Counted from the first letter of the stretch, positions 43,199 through 52,638 are shown. The stretch: 64,000 nucleotides of DNA from Vicingus serpentipes (GCA_024103385.1 JAGFIT010000003.1:32000-95999); one strand, 5' to 3'. Numbers and translations: made by a program. Notes: a model not told the origin generated them from the letters alone.

Positions 43199-43231
43199 AC
43201 TTCAGTTAAAAGTTTATAAAGTTTGAAAGTA

Positions 43232-43239
43232 CAAAGTTA
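43232..43239 (-). promoter_or_regulatory. -7 box of ettA
   Basis: On the minus strand TAACTTTG matches TAnnTTTG, 34 bp before the ATG. The leader between contains ACTTTATAAACTTT. Confidence 0.55.
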
Positions 43240-43375
43240 ATAAAGTAAGTCTCATTTTTAAATTAAATAATTAGTTAGTATTGTTATTTTTGATAGCCCA
43301 TTTTAGTTGAAAGAATCTTTTTAATACTTCTGCAGACGATATATTAAATTGGTAGATAATATCTAAAAATAAAAA

Positions 43376-44233
43376 ATGAAAAATTACCTATCACTCATCA
43401 AATTTAGTCACACCATTTTTGCATTGCCTTTTGCTTTAATTGGCTTCTTTTTGGCAATACAATTGAACACCACATCAATTAATTGGATTACATTGGTTTA
43501 TGTGATTTTGTGCATGGTGTTTGCCAGAAGTGCTGCCATGGCGTTTAATCGATACATTGATAGAGATATTGACAAGGCGAACCCAAGAACTGCGGAAGTT
43601 AGAGAAATTCCTAACGGAACAATTACATCAAAATCAGCTTTAGTATTTGTAATTATTAATTGTATTCTTTTTATATCTACTACCTATTTTATCAACCCGT
43701 TGTGCTTTTATTTGTCTCCCGTTGCTTTATTGGTTGTGTTAGGTTATAGTTTAACCAAACGATTTACAGCATTGTGTCATTTAGTTTTAGGTTTAGGTTT
43801 GTCGTTAGCTCCTATAGGAGCATATTTAGCTGTAACTGGTCAGTTTGATTGGTTGCCTCTTTTTTTTTCATTCTCCGTTTTATTTTGGGTAAGTGGTTTT
43901 GATATTATTTATGCATTACAAGATGAAGAATTTGATAAAACACAACAATTACATTCAATTCCTGTTTTATTAGGAAAAAAAAATGCATTGCTACTATCTA
44001 ACATTTTACATATCATCACCGCTTTCTTTATACTCTATGCAGGGTATTATGCCACCCTAGGGTTGTTCTATTGGATTGGTTCTGGCATATTTATTGGTTT
44101 ATTATCGTACCAGCATTTATTGGTAAAACCAAATGATTTAAGCAAAGTCAATTTAGCATTTTTTACCACTAATGGCATTGCTAGCGTTTTGTTTGCTGTA
44201 TTTGTTTTGTTAGATTTATATGTTGTTATTTAA
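43376..44233 (+). CDS. mqnP: UbiA-family prenyltransferase, probable MqnP
   Basis: A 285-residue membrane protein with about eight hydrophobic segments and the two Asp-rich prenyl-diphosphate motifs, NRYIDRDIDKANPRT and DIIYALQDEEFDKTQ. The sequence is UbiA/4-hydroxybenzoate-prenyltransferase-like. Because futalosine-pathway genes mqnB, mqnD and mqnE are in this window, the likely substrate is 6-carboxy-1,4-naphthoquinol (MqnP); substrate choice is inferred. It is followed 17 bp later by the broken sanA. Confidence 0.83.
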   Translation: MKNYLSLIKFSHTIFALPFALIGFFLAIQLNTTSINWITLVYVILCMVFARSAAMAFNRYIDRDIDKANPRTAEVREIPNGTITSKSALVFVIINCILFISTTYFINPLCFYLSPVALLVVLGYSLTKRFTALCHLVLGLGLSLAPIGAYLAVTGQFDWLPLFFSFSVLFWVSGFDIIYALQDEEFDKTQQLHSIPVLLGKKNALLLSNILHIITAFFILYAGYYATLGLFYWIGSGIFIGLLSYQHLLVKPNDLSKVNLAFFTTNGIASVLFAVFVLLDLYVVI

Positions 44234-44250
44234 AAGTACCCTATTTTAAT

Positions 44251-44925
44251 ATGAAGTATCAATCATTATTCATCCAGCTCAAGAATCTACTATTTAATAA
44301 GTGGGTAATTGGTTTGTTTGTAGCTGTGGTTGTATTTATTGTTGTTTCAAATATTATCATTATCCAATCCACTCAACAAGATATTTACACTACTATTTCC
44401 GAAACTCCTTCTGGGAAAAGAGTTGCATTAATTTTAGGTACTAGTAAATATACGACACAAGGTACAGCCAACTTGTTTTTTAAATACAGAATTGCTGCAG
44501 CTGCAGATTTATATGATTTAGGAAAAGTAGATCATATTATTGTTAGTGGAGATAATGCTCTGAAAGAATAAAATGAACCTCGACAAATGCTACAAGCTTT
44601 AATAAAACTAGGCGTGCCTAAAGAAGCCATTACGCTAGATTATGCAGGGTTTAGAACCTTAGATTCCGTAGTGAGATGTAAAAAAGTATTCGGGCAAAAT
44701 AAGATTATCATTATCTCTCAGCGATTTCATGTAGAACGAGCTTTATTTATTGCTAAAAAATATGGTATTGAAGCAATTGGTTACGCGGCACTCAGTCCTC
44801 CTGAAAGTTATTCTTTAAAAACACATATTAGAGAGTATTTTGCAAAAACCAAGGCAATTATCGACCTTTATATTATCCATAAAAAACCTAAATTCTTAGG
44901 TGAAAAAGTTCAAATTAATCACTAA
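44251..44925 (+). pseudogene. sanA: SanA/YdcF (DUF218)-family protein split by an in-frame TAA
   Basis: Two ORFs in the same frame (to 44571 and from 44587) make one SanA-like protein: an N-terminal membrane anchor, IIVSGDNALKE, then a TAA at 44569-44571, then NEPRQMLQALIKLGVP, LDYAGFRTLDSVVRCKKVFG, ISQRFHVERALFIAKKYG. In SanA the residue between these parts is the Tyr of YNEP, so a single change of TAC or TAT to TAA explains the break. The downstream part keeps full coding quality. SanA-like proteins influence envelope permeability to vancomycin in E. coli. Read-through, reinitiation at ATG 44587, or sequence error are alternatives. Confidence 0.85.
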
Positions 44926-45001
44926 AATGAACAAAAAGGCACTAAAAGTGACCGTTTAACAAAAAAAGGAGTGTTTTATACCCTTATTTTCTTCACTTAG
45001 C

Positions 45002-45009
45002 TATTTTTG
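45002..45009 (+). promoter_or_regulatory. -7 box of the M48 protease gene
   Basis: TATTTTTG is an exact TAnnTTTG match, 30 bp before the GTG start at 45040. Confidence 0.55.
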
Positions 45010-45039
45010 CAAATAAAATTAGTATAAGGCGTATAAGAA

Positions 45040-47070
45040 GTGTTTACCAAAATAGTAATATATATAATTCTACTAGTTGTTCCAATAACAGCAAATTCTC
45101 AGACTGAAAATATTAAAGGAACAAATCACAACAATCAACTTCCTAGTGAATTTAATCTAAATATTCCATCTTTAAGAAATTATATATATGATAGACTACC
45201 TAGCTATTATAAAAAAGGCAAATACGAAAGAATGACTTATCGATTTGCAGATTACCAATCCAACTCTATATCAAATTTAGTATCAAGTGGGTATATATAT
45301 AGTGATTGGCTACAGTTTGAAAATTATTTAAATCAAATTTTACAAAAAGTATTACCAAAAGAGCTAGAAAATGACACAATAATACATGCTTATATTGTTG
45401 AGAAGGGATCTTACAATGCATCAACGGGAGGCTCTGGTCATATTTTTTTCAATGTTGGATTGTTCGGTTATGTTTATGATGAAGCTACAATTGCAGCAGT
45501 TATGGCTCATGAATTAGCCCATTATTACAAATTGCACAGTTTAAAAAGCTTTATCAAACAAGAAAAAGGTCATTTTAATATTGATTTTCTTGATATAGGA
45601 AAAAAAAGAAGAGAGCAATTTTCTGTAAAAATGGAAATGGAAGCCGACTCATTAGCAATGGAATGGCTTCAAAATTCTGGATATCATATTAAAGGATTAT
45701 TGAACTCTTATAGAATTATAGAACGTCTTGAAAAACAACAAATTAGAAGAAGTAAATACAAAACTGAAATAAAAAGTACAACACATCCTGTTTCAAAGGT
45801 GCGTTTGCAAAACTTTCAACAATTTTTTGAAAAATTTAAAGATGATCCAGGAGAATTATTTCTAGTTAATGAAAACAAATTTCACTTATTTAAAGAACAA
45901 TCTAAACCTGAAATTTTAAAATCTCTTTTATATGATTTTAGATATAACGAATGTATTGAAACAGCATTTAAATTTCATCTTCATGACCCTGATAATAGCA
46001 CATACATTTATTACTTAATGGAAGCTATTAGAAGAAAATGTTATTTAGATGTGGAACAATGGGGTAAACTTTTTTATACTGAAAATTATTATATGAAGTA
46101 TCCTACAAGCTCCAACGATATTAAAAAAGAAAAGATAAATTATCATTTATTTAAAAAATTTGATTCTGAAATAATGGGTTTTGGTCCCGAAGACATTAAC
46201 AAAATAAAAGCAAAATTTTACTGGAAAGAACTTCCTAGATTTGAAACTAATGAACAAGCTTACAACTTTTTTTATCTATTAGCTGAAATACTAGACTGTA
46301 AAGAATGTATATTTTCTAACGCACTTAGCCAAATAAATAATAAACCAGTCAGAGACTCACTCTTAAATATTTATTTAAAAAAAGATAGCGTACAATATAG
46401 AGTGTTTGCCCAAGATTTACTTAATGATAGTGTTAGAAAAAAACTAGGAAACAAAAAACTTTTAGTTTTTAATAATATAAATGGATATATAAGACAAGGG
46501 CAAGAAAAAGTTCCAATAAGATTTCGAGATGATAAAGACACCTTAGCTTTATTAGCTTTATATGATAGTGTATCGACAAGTTTCCCAAATAGAATCCCTC
46601 TTTACTTAACAGGGCTAAAATTTAATAAGTTAAATACTTATAAATTGTTAAATGAATTGGAGTCTTTTTCTATGTTCCGAACTAAAAGTAAAGGAAATAG
46701 AGCAAAAATGCACATCCTAGATCCTAGATTCATAAAACTTTTTTATGAATATGATGTTAATGAGATAGAATTTGTAAATTGTCTCTATGGGGAGTATAGA
46801 AAAGGAGAAAATAATCTAGAAGAGTACATCAAAGCTATGGAAATGGATTATTCAACTTTATTTTCTCAAACCAAACGCACAAGATATTTTGAAGTATTTA
46901 TATCAAGTGTAAGAGAGATTGAAAATAGTGTAATAAAAGCCAGACATTATGGAGGAGAGGTTAGTCTAAAATTTAAAGACCCTTGTTTTGAACAAATAGA
47001 ATTTGAACTTAAAAACAAAATTCATTTAAAAGAAAAAGCTATTAAGGAAATTGACCTTGACTATAAATAG
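45040..47070 (+). CDS. M48-type metallopeptidase with long C-terminal extension
   Basis: A 676-residue protein with an N-terminal signal segment ending near TANSQ. The catalytic zinc helix HELAHYYKLHS and a downstream EMEADSLAMEW (third ligand Glu and the EADxxA-type motif) place it in the M48/Ste24-like family. The final 400 residues are Lys/Asn/Glu-rich, helical and unrecognised. The start codon is GTG. Base use is markedly A/T-richer than in the flanking genes, and the family part is short, so this could be a transferred or fast-evolving gene. It lies alone. Confidence 0.83.
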   Translation: MFTKIVIYIILLVVPITANSQTENIKGTNHNNQLPSEFNLNIPSLRNYIYDRLPSYYKKGKYERMTYRFADYQSNSISNLVSSGYIYSDWLQFENYLNQILQKVLPKELENDTIIHAYIVEKGSYNASTGGSGHIFFNVGLFGYVYDEATIAAVMAHELAHYYKLHSLKSFIKQEKGHFNIDFLDIGKKRREQFSVKMEMEADSLAMEWLQNSGYHIKGLLNSYRIIERLEKQQIRRSKYKTEIKSTTHPVSKVRLQNFQQFFEKFKDDPGELFLVNENKFHLFKEQSKPEILKSLLYDFRYNECIETAFKFHLHDPDNSTYIYYLMEAIRRKCYLDVEQWGKLFYTENYYMKYPTSSNDIKKEKINYHLFKKFDSEIMGFGPEDINKIKAKFYWKELPRFETNEQAYNFFYLLAEILDCKECIFSNALSQINNKPVRDSLLNIYLKKDSVQYRVFAQDLLNDSVRKKLGNKKLLVFNNINGYIRQGQEKVPIRFRDDKDTLALLALYDSVSTSFPNRIPLYLTGLKFNKLNTYKLLNELESFSMFRTKSKGNRAKMHILDPRFIKLFYEYDVNEIEFVNCLYGEYRKGENNLEEYIKAMEMDYSTLFSQTKRTRYFEVFISSVREIENSVIKARHYGGEVSLKFKDPCFEQIEFELKNKIHLKEKAIKEIDLDYK

Positions 47071-47204
47071 CGTATTTATACATCACCCATAAAGAATTTA
47101 ATCTTTTTAGTAAAAAAAATCTAATTAAAAATTATTCTGTTTGATTTTCAGATATTTATAGTTTGTTTTAGTACTATGTATTGCATAATACAATTTAAAA
47201 CATA

Positions 47205-47212
47205 TATCTTTG
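47205..47212 (+). promoter_or_regulatory. -7 box of the PadR gene
   Basis: TATCTTTG matches TAnnTTTG, followed by TATAAG, 20 bp before the ATG; TTG at 47181-47183 is a possible -33 element. Confidence 0.65.
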
Positions 47213-47232
47213 TATAAGAAATTAATTTAACC

Positions 47233-47556
47233 ATGAATATAGAAAATACAAAAGCACAAATGCGAAAAGGAGTTTTGGAGTATTGTATTCTATCTATACT
47301 TCAAAATGGAGAGGCCTACCCTTCGGAAATTATCGATCAATTGAAAAAATCAAAATTAATTGTAGTAGAAGGAACATTGTATCCATTATTAACCCGATTG
47401 AAAAACGCAGAAATTCTAACCTATCGATGGGAAGAGTCTACTTCTGGTCCACCAAGAAAGTACTACCAACTCACCAAAAAAGGAGAAGACTTTCTAAAAG
47501 AACTAGAAAATACCTGGAATGAATTAGTAAAAGCAGTTAAAATAACAAGTAAATAA
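47233..47556 (+). CDS. PadR-family transcriptional regulator
   Basis: A 107-residue winged-helix protein of the short PadR subfamily: RKGVLEYCILSIL, YPSEIIDQLKKSKLIVVEGTLYPLL and the wing GPPRKYYQLTKKG. Such regulators usually repress an adjacent membrane-stress operon. The next gene, 84 bp downstream on the same strand, encodes a PspC-domain protein; this pairing is common in Bacteroidota and the two are probably co-regulated. Confidence 0.92.
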   Translation: MNIENTKAQMRKGVLEYCILSILQNGEAYPSEIIDQLKKSKLIVVEGTLYPLLTRLKNAEILTYRWEESTSGPPRKYYQLTKKGEDFLKELENTWNELVKAVKITSK

Positions 47557-47640
47557 AAGAGAATAAAGAAACAAGACATGAGACTGAAAGATAACGGTTA
47601 TTAAATCCTTCCATCTTAATGTCTAAAATCTAAATAGAAG

Positions 47641-49257
47641 ATGAACCAAACAGTAACCGCAAATATTGGAGGAATTGTATTTCATATCGAAGTAGACGCC
47701 TTTGATAGTTTGACCAATTACTTGAATAAGATTAAAAGTTATTTCAACAACTCTGAGGAACGAGAAGAAATAATGAGAGATATTGAAGGGCGAATTGCAG
47801 AAATTTTTTCAAGCAAATTGAATGAACGTAATCAAGTGATTAAAAATGCTGACGTTACGGAGTTAATTGAGGTAATGGGCAAACCCGAACAGTATATTGA
47901 TGAAGACGAAGTTATTCGAGAAGAAAAATTTTCTTCTGATAACACCTACCGTACAGCAAAGAAATTTTTTAGAGACCCTGATGATAGAATTATAGGTGGT
48001 GTTGCTGCCGGTATTGCTAATTATTTTGGGATTGATGCCGTATGGTTAAGACTATTTTTTATAGGTGCTCTATTCTTTGGGTTTGGATTTTTACTGTACA
48101 TCATTTTATGGATAGTAATACCTGAAGCTAAAACGGCTTCAGATAAGTTACAAATGAAGGGAGAACCTGTAAATATTGATAATATTGGAAAAACATTTAA
48201 AGAAGAGGCTCAAAAAGTGAGTGAAAACTTAAAAAATAATGGAAAACAATATGGGAAAAAAGCTGAATCCATTATAGCGTCTTTTTTTGATGTGTTAGGT
48301 GTTATCTTAACAAGTGTATTCAAAGTGTTAGGAAAAATAATAGGTGTCGCATTTTTAATTATAGGAACATTTTGGCTAGTTGCTTTAATTGGAATGTTAG
48401 TGGGTTCAAACACGATATTTTCTATTACTTCAGATGGTATTTTTTCTGTAGAAGCAATTGATTTTTTCAATCTCATTTTTGTATCTGAAGATCAATTTTA
48501 TTGGGCCTTAACAGGGGTTCTATTAGCTATCGGAATTCCCATAATTACATTAATTTATGGTGGAATTAAACTATTACTAAAAATAAAAACCCACTATTCT
48601 ATAGGATTAGGCATGTTTATCATATGGATTATTGGAGTTTCAATTTGTGCAATGGTAGGAATAAGAGTAGCAACAGAATTAACAAATGATGAATCTTATA
48701 CTAACACTGAAGTTATAAATAATAGCATTAATGAATTTTACATTAGCGCAGCAATTGAAACAAGCCCAGGGAAAGGAATTTTAGAAGACCGTTTTTCTGT
48801 TATCTCTTTAGATAAAGATTCTATTTTTTTAAATGATATAAGGCTTTACATCTATGAAAGCAAAACAGATAGCATGGAGTTAAAAGTGGTAAAACATGCT
48901 AACGGTCGCTCTAGAAAAGAAGCGATCAATAATGCTAAGATGATAACGTATCATTATGCTATCAATGATAGCTTAATTTACTTAAACAATTATTTATCCA
49001 CTTTAAAACAAAACAAAATTAGAGGTCAAGAAGTAAAACTAAAACTGTATTTACCTGTAGGAAAAACCATCTTTTTAGATAAGTCTTTAAAACACATTAT
49101 TCATAATGTAGCCAATGTAACCGATACTTGGGACCATAATATGCTCGGTGAAAAATGGGTAATGCTAGAGGATGGATTGACCTGTTTAGATTGTGATGAG
49201 ATTGAAGGAATAACCAGTGAACAATTAAATTTATTACGAAGTACCAAAAATCAATAA
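47641..49257 (+). CDS. PspC-domain membrane protein
   Basis: A 538-residue protein. An N-terminal cytoplasmic region (about 1-95, including REEIMRDIEGRIAEIF) is followed by a PspC domain (DPDDRIIGGVAAGIANYFGI, then WLRLFFIGALFFGFGFLLYIILW), two or three further membrane segments between about 210 and 350, and a C-terminal extracytoplasmic beta-rich domain. PspC domains take part in the phage-shock envelope-stress response. The PadR gene upstream is its likely regulator. Confidence 0.88.
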   Translation: MNQTVTANIGGIVFHIEVDAFDSLTNYLNKIKSYFNNSEEREEIMRDIEGRIAEIFSSKLNERNQVIKNADVTELIEVMGKPEQYIDEDEVIREEKFSSDNTYRTAKKFFRDPDDRIIGGVAAGIANYFGIDAVWLRLFFIGALFFGFGFLLYIILWIVIPEAKTASDKLQMKGEPVNIDNIGKTFKEEAQKVSENLKNNGKQYGKKAESIIASFFDVLGVILTSVFKVLGKIIGVAFLIIGTFWLVALIGMLVGSNTIFSITSDGIFSVEAIDFFNLIFVSEDQFYWALTGVLLAIGIPIITLIYGGIKLLLKIKTHYSIGLGMFIIWIIGVSICAMVGIRVATELTNDESYTNTEVINNSINEFYISAAIETSPGKGILEDRFSVISLDKDSIFLNDIRLYIYESKTDSMELKVVKHANGRSRKEAINNAKMITYHYAINDSLIYLNNYLSTLKQNKIRGQEVKLKLYLPVGKTIFLDKSLKHIIHNVANVTDTWDHNMLGEKWVMLEDGLTCLDCDEIEGITSEQLNLLRSTKNQ

Positions 49258-49391
49258 CTAGAAAATTAGACCAATTATCTACCATAATTACCATTAGTGT
49301 ATTTCTTGTGTTAAATAACTATTGGTTCATATAAATTTGAAAGAAAAATAAGTCCCACCTTTATTACCTACCTGTTTTGTTAGTGCAAAAG

Positions 49392-49417
49392 AAACCCTCT
49401 CCATTCCGAGAGGGTTT
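49392..49417. terminator. Bidirectional terminator between pspC and glpQ-like genes
   Basis: AAACCCTCTC pairs with GAGAGGGTTT around CATTCC, with a T-rich tail on the plus strand. Both flanking genes converge on it. Confidence 0.85.
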
Positions 49418-50178
49418 TATTTTTTGTACTTCATCAATAAATTCGGGTAATCAGAAATAATTCCATCCACACCTCTTTCAACCAATTTTTCAATGGTCTC
49501 GCTATCGTTTACTGTCCAAACATGTAGCTCTTTACCTAATTCATGTACCTTATCTATAATTAATTGAGTAGCATATACATGTTTTACAATAATTTCATCT
49601 ACAAAATCATATCTTCTCAGAGGTTTGAGGTTCACACCTTTATCAAAAGATAGAGGTAAATTAGCATGCTTTCCTACAAATAATTTTCCTAGCCGTATTT
49701 CCTTATCCAACTTATGAATACGAAACAAAGCTCTATCATTAAAAGAGATTACCTTACACCAAGTTTTAGCATTTTTGGTTTTAATAATATTGATTAGATG
49801 ACGTTCAATATTGGGGTAATACATAAAACTGTATTTTGTTTCAATCAACAATTCAGCTCTACCATTAATCAAATCAATAACTTGTTCTAATGTAGGGACT
49901 TTCTCTTTAATGTAATACTTATTAAACTTATAGCCAGCGCTATGTTTTAGTATTTCTTCGTAGGTTTTTTGCTTTACAAAACCCATTCCCGTAGTAGTTC
50001 TACGAAGTGTCCTGTCATGCAAAACAATAATCTGATTATCTTTAGTTTGTTGAACGTCAATTTCTATCCGATCTACACCTAAATCCAATGCCAACTGAAT
50101 TGCTGCCAACGTATTTTCCGGAGCAAGCCCTGCTGCTCCACGGTGTCCCGTGACTGTTATTTTATTGGTAATCGCCAA
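49417..50178 (-). CDS. Glycerophosphodiester phosphodiesterase
   Basis: A 253-residue GDPD TIM-barrel enzyme with the catalytic signature TGHRGAAGLAPENTL, EIDVQQTKDNQIIVLHDRTLRRTT and a C-terminal VWTVNDSETIEKLVERGVDGIISDYP. It hydrolyses glycerophosphodiesters to glycerol-3-phosphate and an alcohol. No signal peptide is present, so it is a cytoplasmic UgpQ-like form. It lies 1 bp after the SRPBCC/GyrI-like gene. Confidence 0.93.
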   Translation of the reverse strand: MAITNKITVTGHRGAAGLAPENTLAAIQLALDLGVDRIEIDVQQTKDNQIIVLHDRTLRRTTTGMGFVKQKTYEEILKHSAGYKFNKYYIKEKVPTLEQVIDLINGRAELLIETKYSFMYYPNIERHLINIIKTKNAKTWCKVISFNDRALFRIHKLDKEIRLGKLFVGKHANLPLSFDKGVNLKPLRRYDFVDEIIVKHVYATQLIIDKVHELGKELHVWTVNDSETIEKLVERGVDGIISDYPNLLMKYKK

Positions 50179-50179
50179 A

Positions 50180-51208
50180 CTACTTTACAGGAAAGTAAAT
50201 GTTTGTTCTGCGATTTTCTTCTGCAACTTCTTCGGGATTATCAATGTATTCTTCCCAACTGTGTCCATTTATTTCATACCCTTTATCTTCAATGTATTTC
50301 AACATGGCATCGTAAGTTGCTTTTAAGTTCATATAATTACCTGTATGAACCGTTTTTAAAACTTTTCCTGCATAAGATTCCCCTTTTTCTATTCTTCCTG
50401 ATAATTCTAATTCTTCTGGTATTGCCACAACAGGTATAGCAGGATTAAATTCACAAATCATCTCTTCCATAGCATATTTTGTAGTGATGGCTATCGGAGC
50501 AGCAGCCATCTCTAACTTAGCAATCCCTATCAACGCCATTAATTCTCCATAAGCAGCACCCATTTTAGTACTTATTTCATTAGGCATAATGCTAGAACTT
50601 TCTTTAATAAACAAGATAGGTTTACTTTCCACAATCTCTTCTGTAATTTCAATAGCAGGTTTTGTTTTCATATCTTCTAAAACTATTTTTAAATTATCTA
50701 ATCCTTCTTGTAATGATGGCGCTAACATTTCTTCCATATCCATAAAAAGTAACATTAAATTCATAGGATATTTCATTTCTCCATCAAAACCCCATTTCAC
50801 TTTTGTCTGGTTTTCAGGTAACGATTCAACAACAAAATAAGCATAATCTGTTGCCTCAAAAGGTTTCTTAAATCGTAATTCAAAATCGATACGCTCTCCC
50901 TCAATAATTTTAATTATTTCTTGTTCTCCTTTACCAACCTCTTCATCTTCACTGTCCCATGAGGAAAAAGCCCCAACAGTGCCATCTTCTCCTTCAATTC
51001 CTTTCTTCATGTTGGGATCTTTTTTAGCCCATACACTAAAACTATCCTGATTTCTCAAATATTTTACATAATCAAAAACAACTGCTTTAGGTTGATTTAT
51101 TGAAACCTCTCTTTCTACAGCATATTTTCCGTTAATAAATAATGCCAGAATAAAAGGTATTGCTATTAAGACTAATAAAGCTATTAGTACTTTTTTTAAT
51201 ATTTTCAT
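50180..51208 (-). CDS. SRPBCC and GyrI-like effector-binding protein
   Basis: A 342-residue protein: one N-terminal membrane anchor (VLIALLVLIAIPFILALF), a START/SRPBCC ligand-binding domain (residues about 35-185, with VFDYVKYLRNQDSFSVW), then a GyrI/BTRR-like effector-binding domain (about 190-342, EIVESKPILFIKESS and GNYMNLKATYDAML). Such fusions are common in Bacteroidota and are thought to bind small hydrophobic molecules. No DNA-binding domain is present. It is co-directional and nearly contiguous with the phosphodiesterase gene. Confidence 0.85.
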   Translation of the reverse strand: MKILKKVLIALLVLIAIPFILALFINGKYAVEREVSINQPKAVVFDYVKYLRNQDSFSVWAKKDPNMKKGIEGEDGTVGAFSSWDSEDEEVGKGEQEIIKIIEGERIDFELRFKKPFEATDYAYFVVESLPENQTKVKWGFDGEMKYPMNLMLLFMDMEEMLAPSLQEGLDNLKIVLEDMKTKPAIEITEEIVESKPILFIKESSSIMPNEISTKMGAAYGELMALIGIAKLEMAAAPIAITTKYAMEEMICEFNPAIPVVAIPEELELSGRIEKGESYAGKVLKTVHTGNYMNLKATYDAMLKYIEDKGYEINGHSWEEYIDNPEEVAEENRRTNIYFPVK

Positions 51209-51245
51209 AGTTATGTATTTAAGTTAGAAATCAAATATAGAAATT

Positions 51246-52400
51246 TTAAACCAATTCGGTTACGGAATAATCTCTCAATTCATTATAAACACTATCACGC
51301 TCAATAGGTTGTCTATTTACAGCTGTAATCAAATCAATCATTTGTTCGGTAGTCATTACAGGTTTTTGTTCTTCTGCACCAGCCATGCTATATATTTTGG
51401 TAGAATCATCAACTGTCCCATCAATATCGTTGACGCCAAAAGAAAGTAACAACTGAGTGGTTTTTCTTCCTATCATTGGCCAATAGGCTTTGATGTGATT
51501 AAAATTATCCATGAAAATTCGAGCTATTGCGAACATTTTTAGATCTTCAATGATACTTACTTCATTAATATTAGACATTTGATTATTGCCGTTTCTAAAT
51601 TTTAAAGGAATGAATGCATTGAACCCACCTGTTTTATCTTGCAATTCTCTTAATCGATTCATATGGTCAACTAGATGTATCGGTTTTTCAATGTGCCCAT
51701 ATAAAATGGTAGCGTTTGATGGCATCCCTACGTTGTGAGCTGCTTCGTGCATCGCTAACCATTCCTCTGAAGTGCATTTATCTTTACATATTTGCTTTCT
51801 AATTTCAGTATCAAATATCTCTGCTCCTCCTCCAGGTAAAGAGCCTTGTCCTGCATCCTTCAATATTTTCAATCCTTCTTCGTAACTTACTTTTGCTTTC
51901 TTACACATATAATCCAATTCTACAGCTGTAAATGCTTTTACATGAATATCTGGCCGAATCGCTTTTATGTTTTCAATTAAATTTTTAAAGTAAGCCAAAC
52001 CCATTTTTGGATGAACACCACCTACAATATGAACTTCAGTAATATCTTGCCCTTCATACGCCTTAATTGCTTCGTAAATTTCTTCTTCACTCATTTCCCA
52101 AGCATCGTAATCATCTTTCTCTCTCAAAAACCTAGAGTAGGCACAAAATTTACAATCAAACACACAAATATTAGTAGGTTCTATATGAAAGTTCTTATTA
52201 AAATAGGTCTTGTTTCCATGTCTTTTCTCTCTTATGTAATTGGATAAAAGAGCTAAATAACCCAACTCTACATGTTCAAATAAGTAAACCCCTTCATCGG
52301 TTGTTATTCTCTCATTTTGAGATACTTTTTGAGCAATAGCCTGTAATTGCTGGTCTTTTACAGATTGATTGATTAACGCTAAAACTGATTCTTTACTCAT
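51246..52400 (-). CDS. mqnE: Aminofutalosine synthase (radical SAM)
   Basis: A 384-residue radical-SAM enzyme with the cluster motif CVFDCKFCAYSR, HIVGGVHPKMGL and GSLPGGGAEIFDTEIRKQIC, all typical of MqnE. It joins SAM-derived adenosine to carboxyvinyloxybenzoate to make 6-amino-6-deoxyfutalosine. I start it at ATG 52400 (MSKESVLALI), not 52421. The MqnE/MqnC distinction rests on the GGGAEIF block. Other pathway genes in the window are mqnB, mqnD and mqnP; they are not clustered with it. Confidence 0.9.
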   Translation of the reverse strand: MSKESVLALINQSVKDQQLQAIAQKVSQNERITTDEGVYLFEHVELGYLALLSNYIREKRHGNKTYFNKNFHIEPTNICVFDCKFCAYSRFLREKDDYDAWEMSEEEIYEAIKAYEGQDITEVHIVGGVHPKMGLAYFKNLIENIKAIRPDIHVKAFTAVELDYMCKKAKVSYEEGLKILKDAGQGSLPGGGAEIFDTEIRKQICKDKCTSEEWLAMHEAAHNVGMPSNATILYGHIEKPIHLVDHMNRLRELQDKTGGFNAFIPLKFRNGNNQMSNINEVSIIEDLKMFAIARIFMDNFNHIKAYWPMIGRKTTQLLLSFGVNDIDGTVDDSTKIYSMAGAEEQKPVMTTEQMIDLITAVNRQPIERDSVYNELRDYSVTELV

Positions 52401-52534
52401 TGAATAATTGATTTTATACAAATGTACTTATTCCTTAAAAGAAAACTTTAAAAAGTAAATAATCAAAAGAACTTCGATTAAAAGCCTTAAAATAAAAGAC
52501 AAAAGCAACCTTTTACCGTATTAATACGTATTTG

Positions 52535-52638
52535 TTACTGGAGATTAGTTTTAAAGTTATTATAGATAGGTAATTGAATAGATTTATCTCCCATAGTAAT
52601 ATATTAAAGCCTCGCTTCCCAGTGGGGCTTTTTTTTAA
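52535..52638 (+). ncRNA. Candidate small RNA ending in an intrinsic terminator
   Basis: The gap between mqnE and the GlcD-type gene has no ORF. On the plus strand, TTACTGGAGAT (52535-52545) can pair with ATCTCC-cat-AGTAA (52586-52599). It is followed by a second hairpin, AAAGCCTC/GGGGCTTT (52606-52631), and eight Ts. The T-run suits a plus-strand transcript, although no plus-strand gene lies upstream. The hairpin may equally serve as terminator of the minus-strand gene ending at 52635. No perfect promoter box was found. Confidence 0.3.

Noticed and set aside
44587..44925. A separate 112-residue gene after 44571
   Set aside because: It is in the same frame as the upstream ORF and continues the SanA alignment exactly, so the two are one broken gene.
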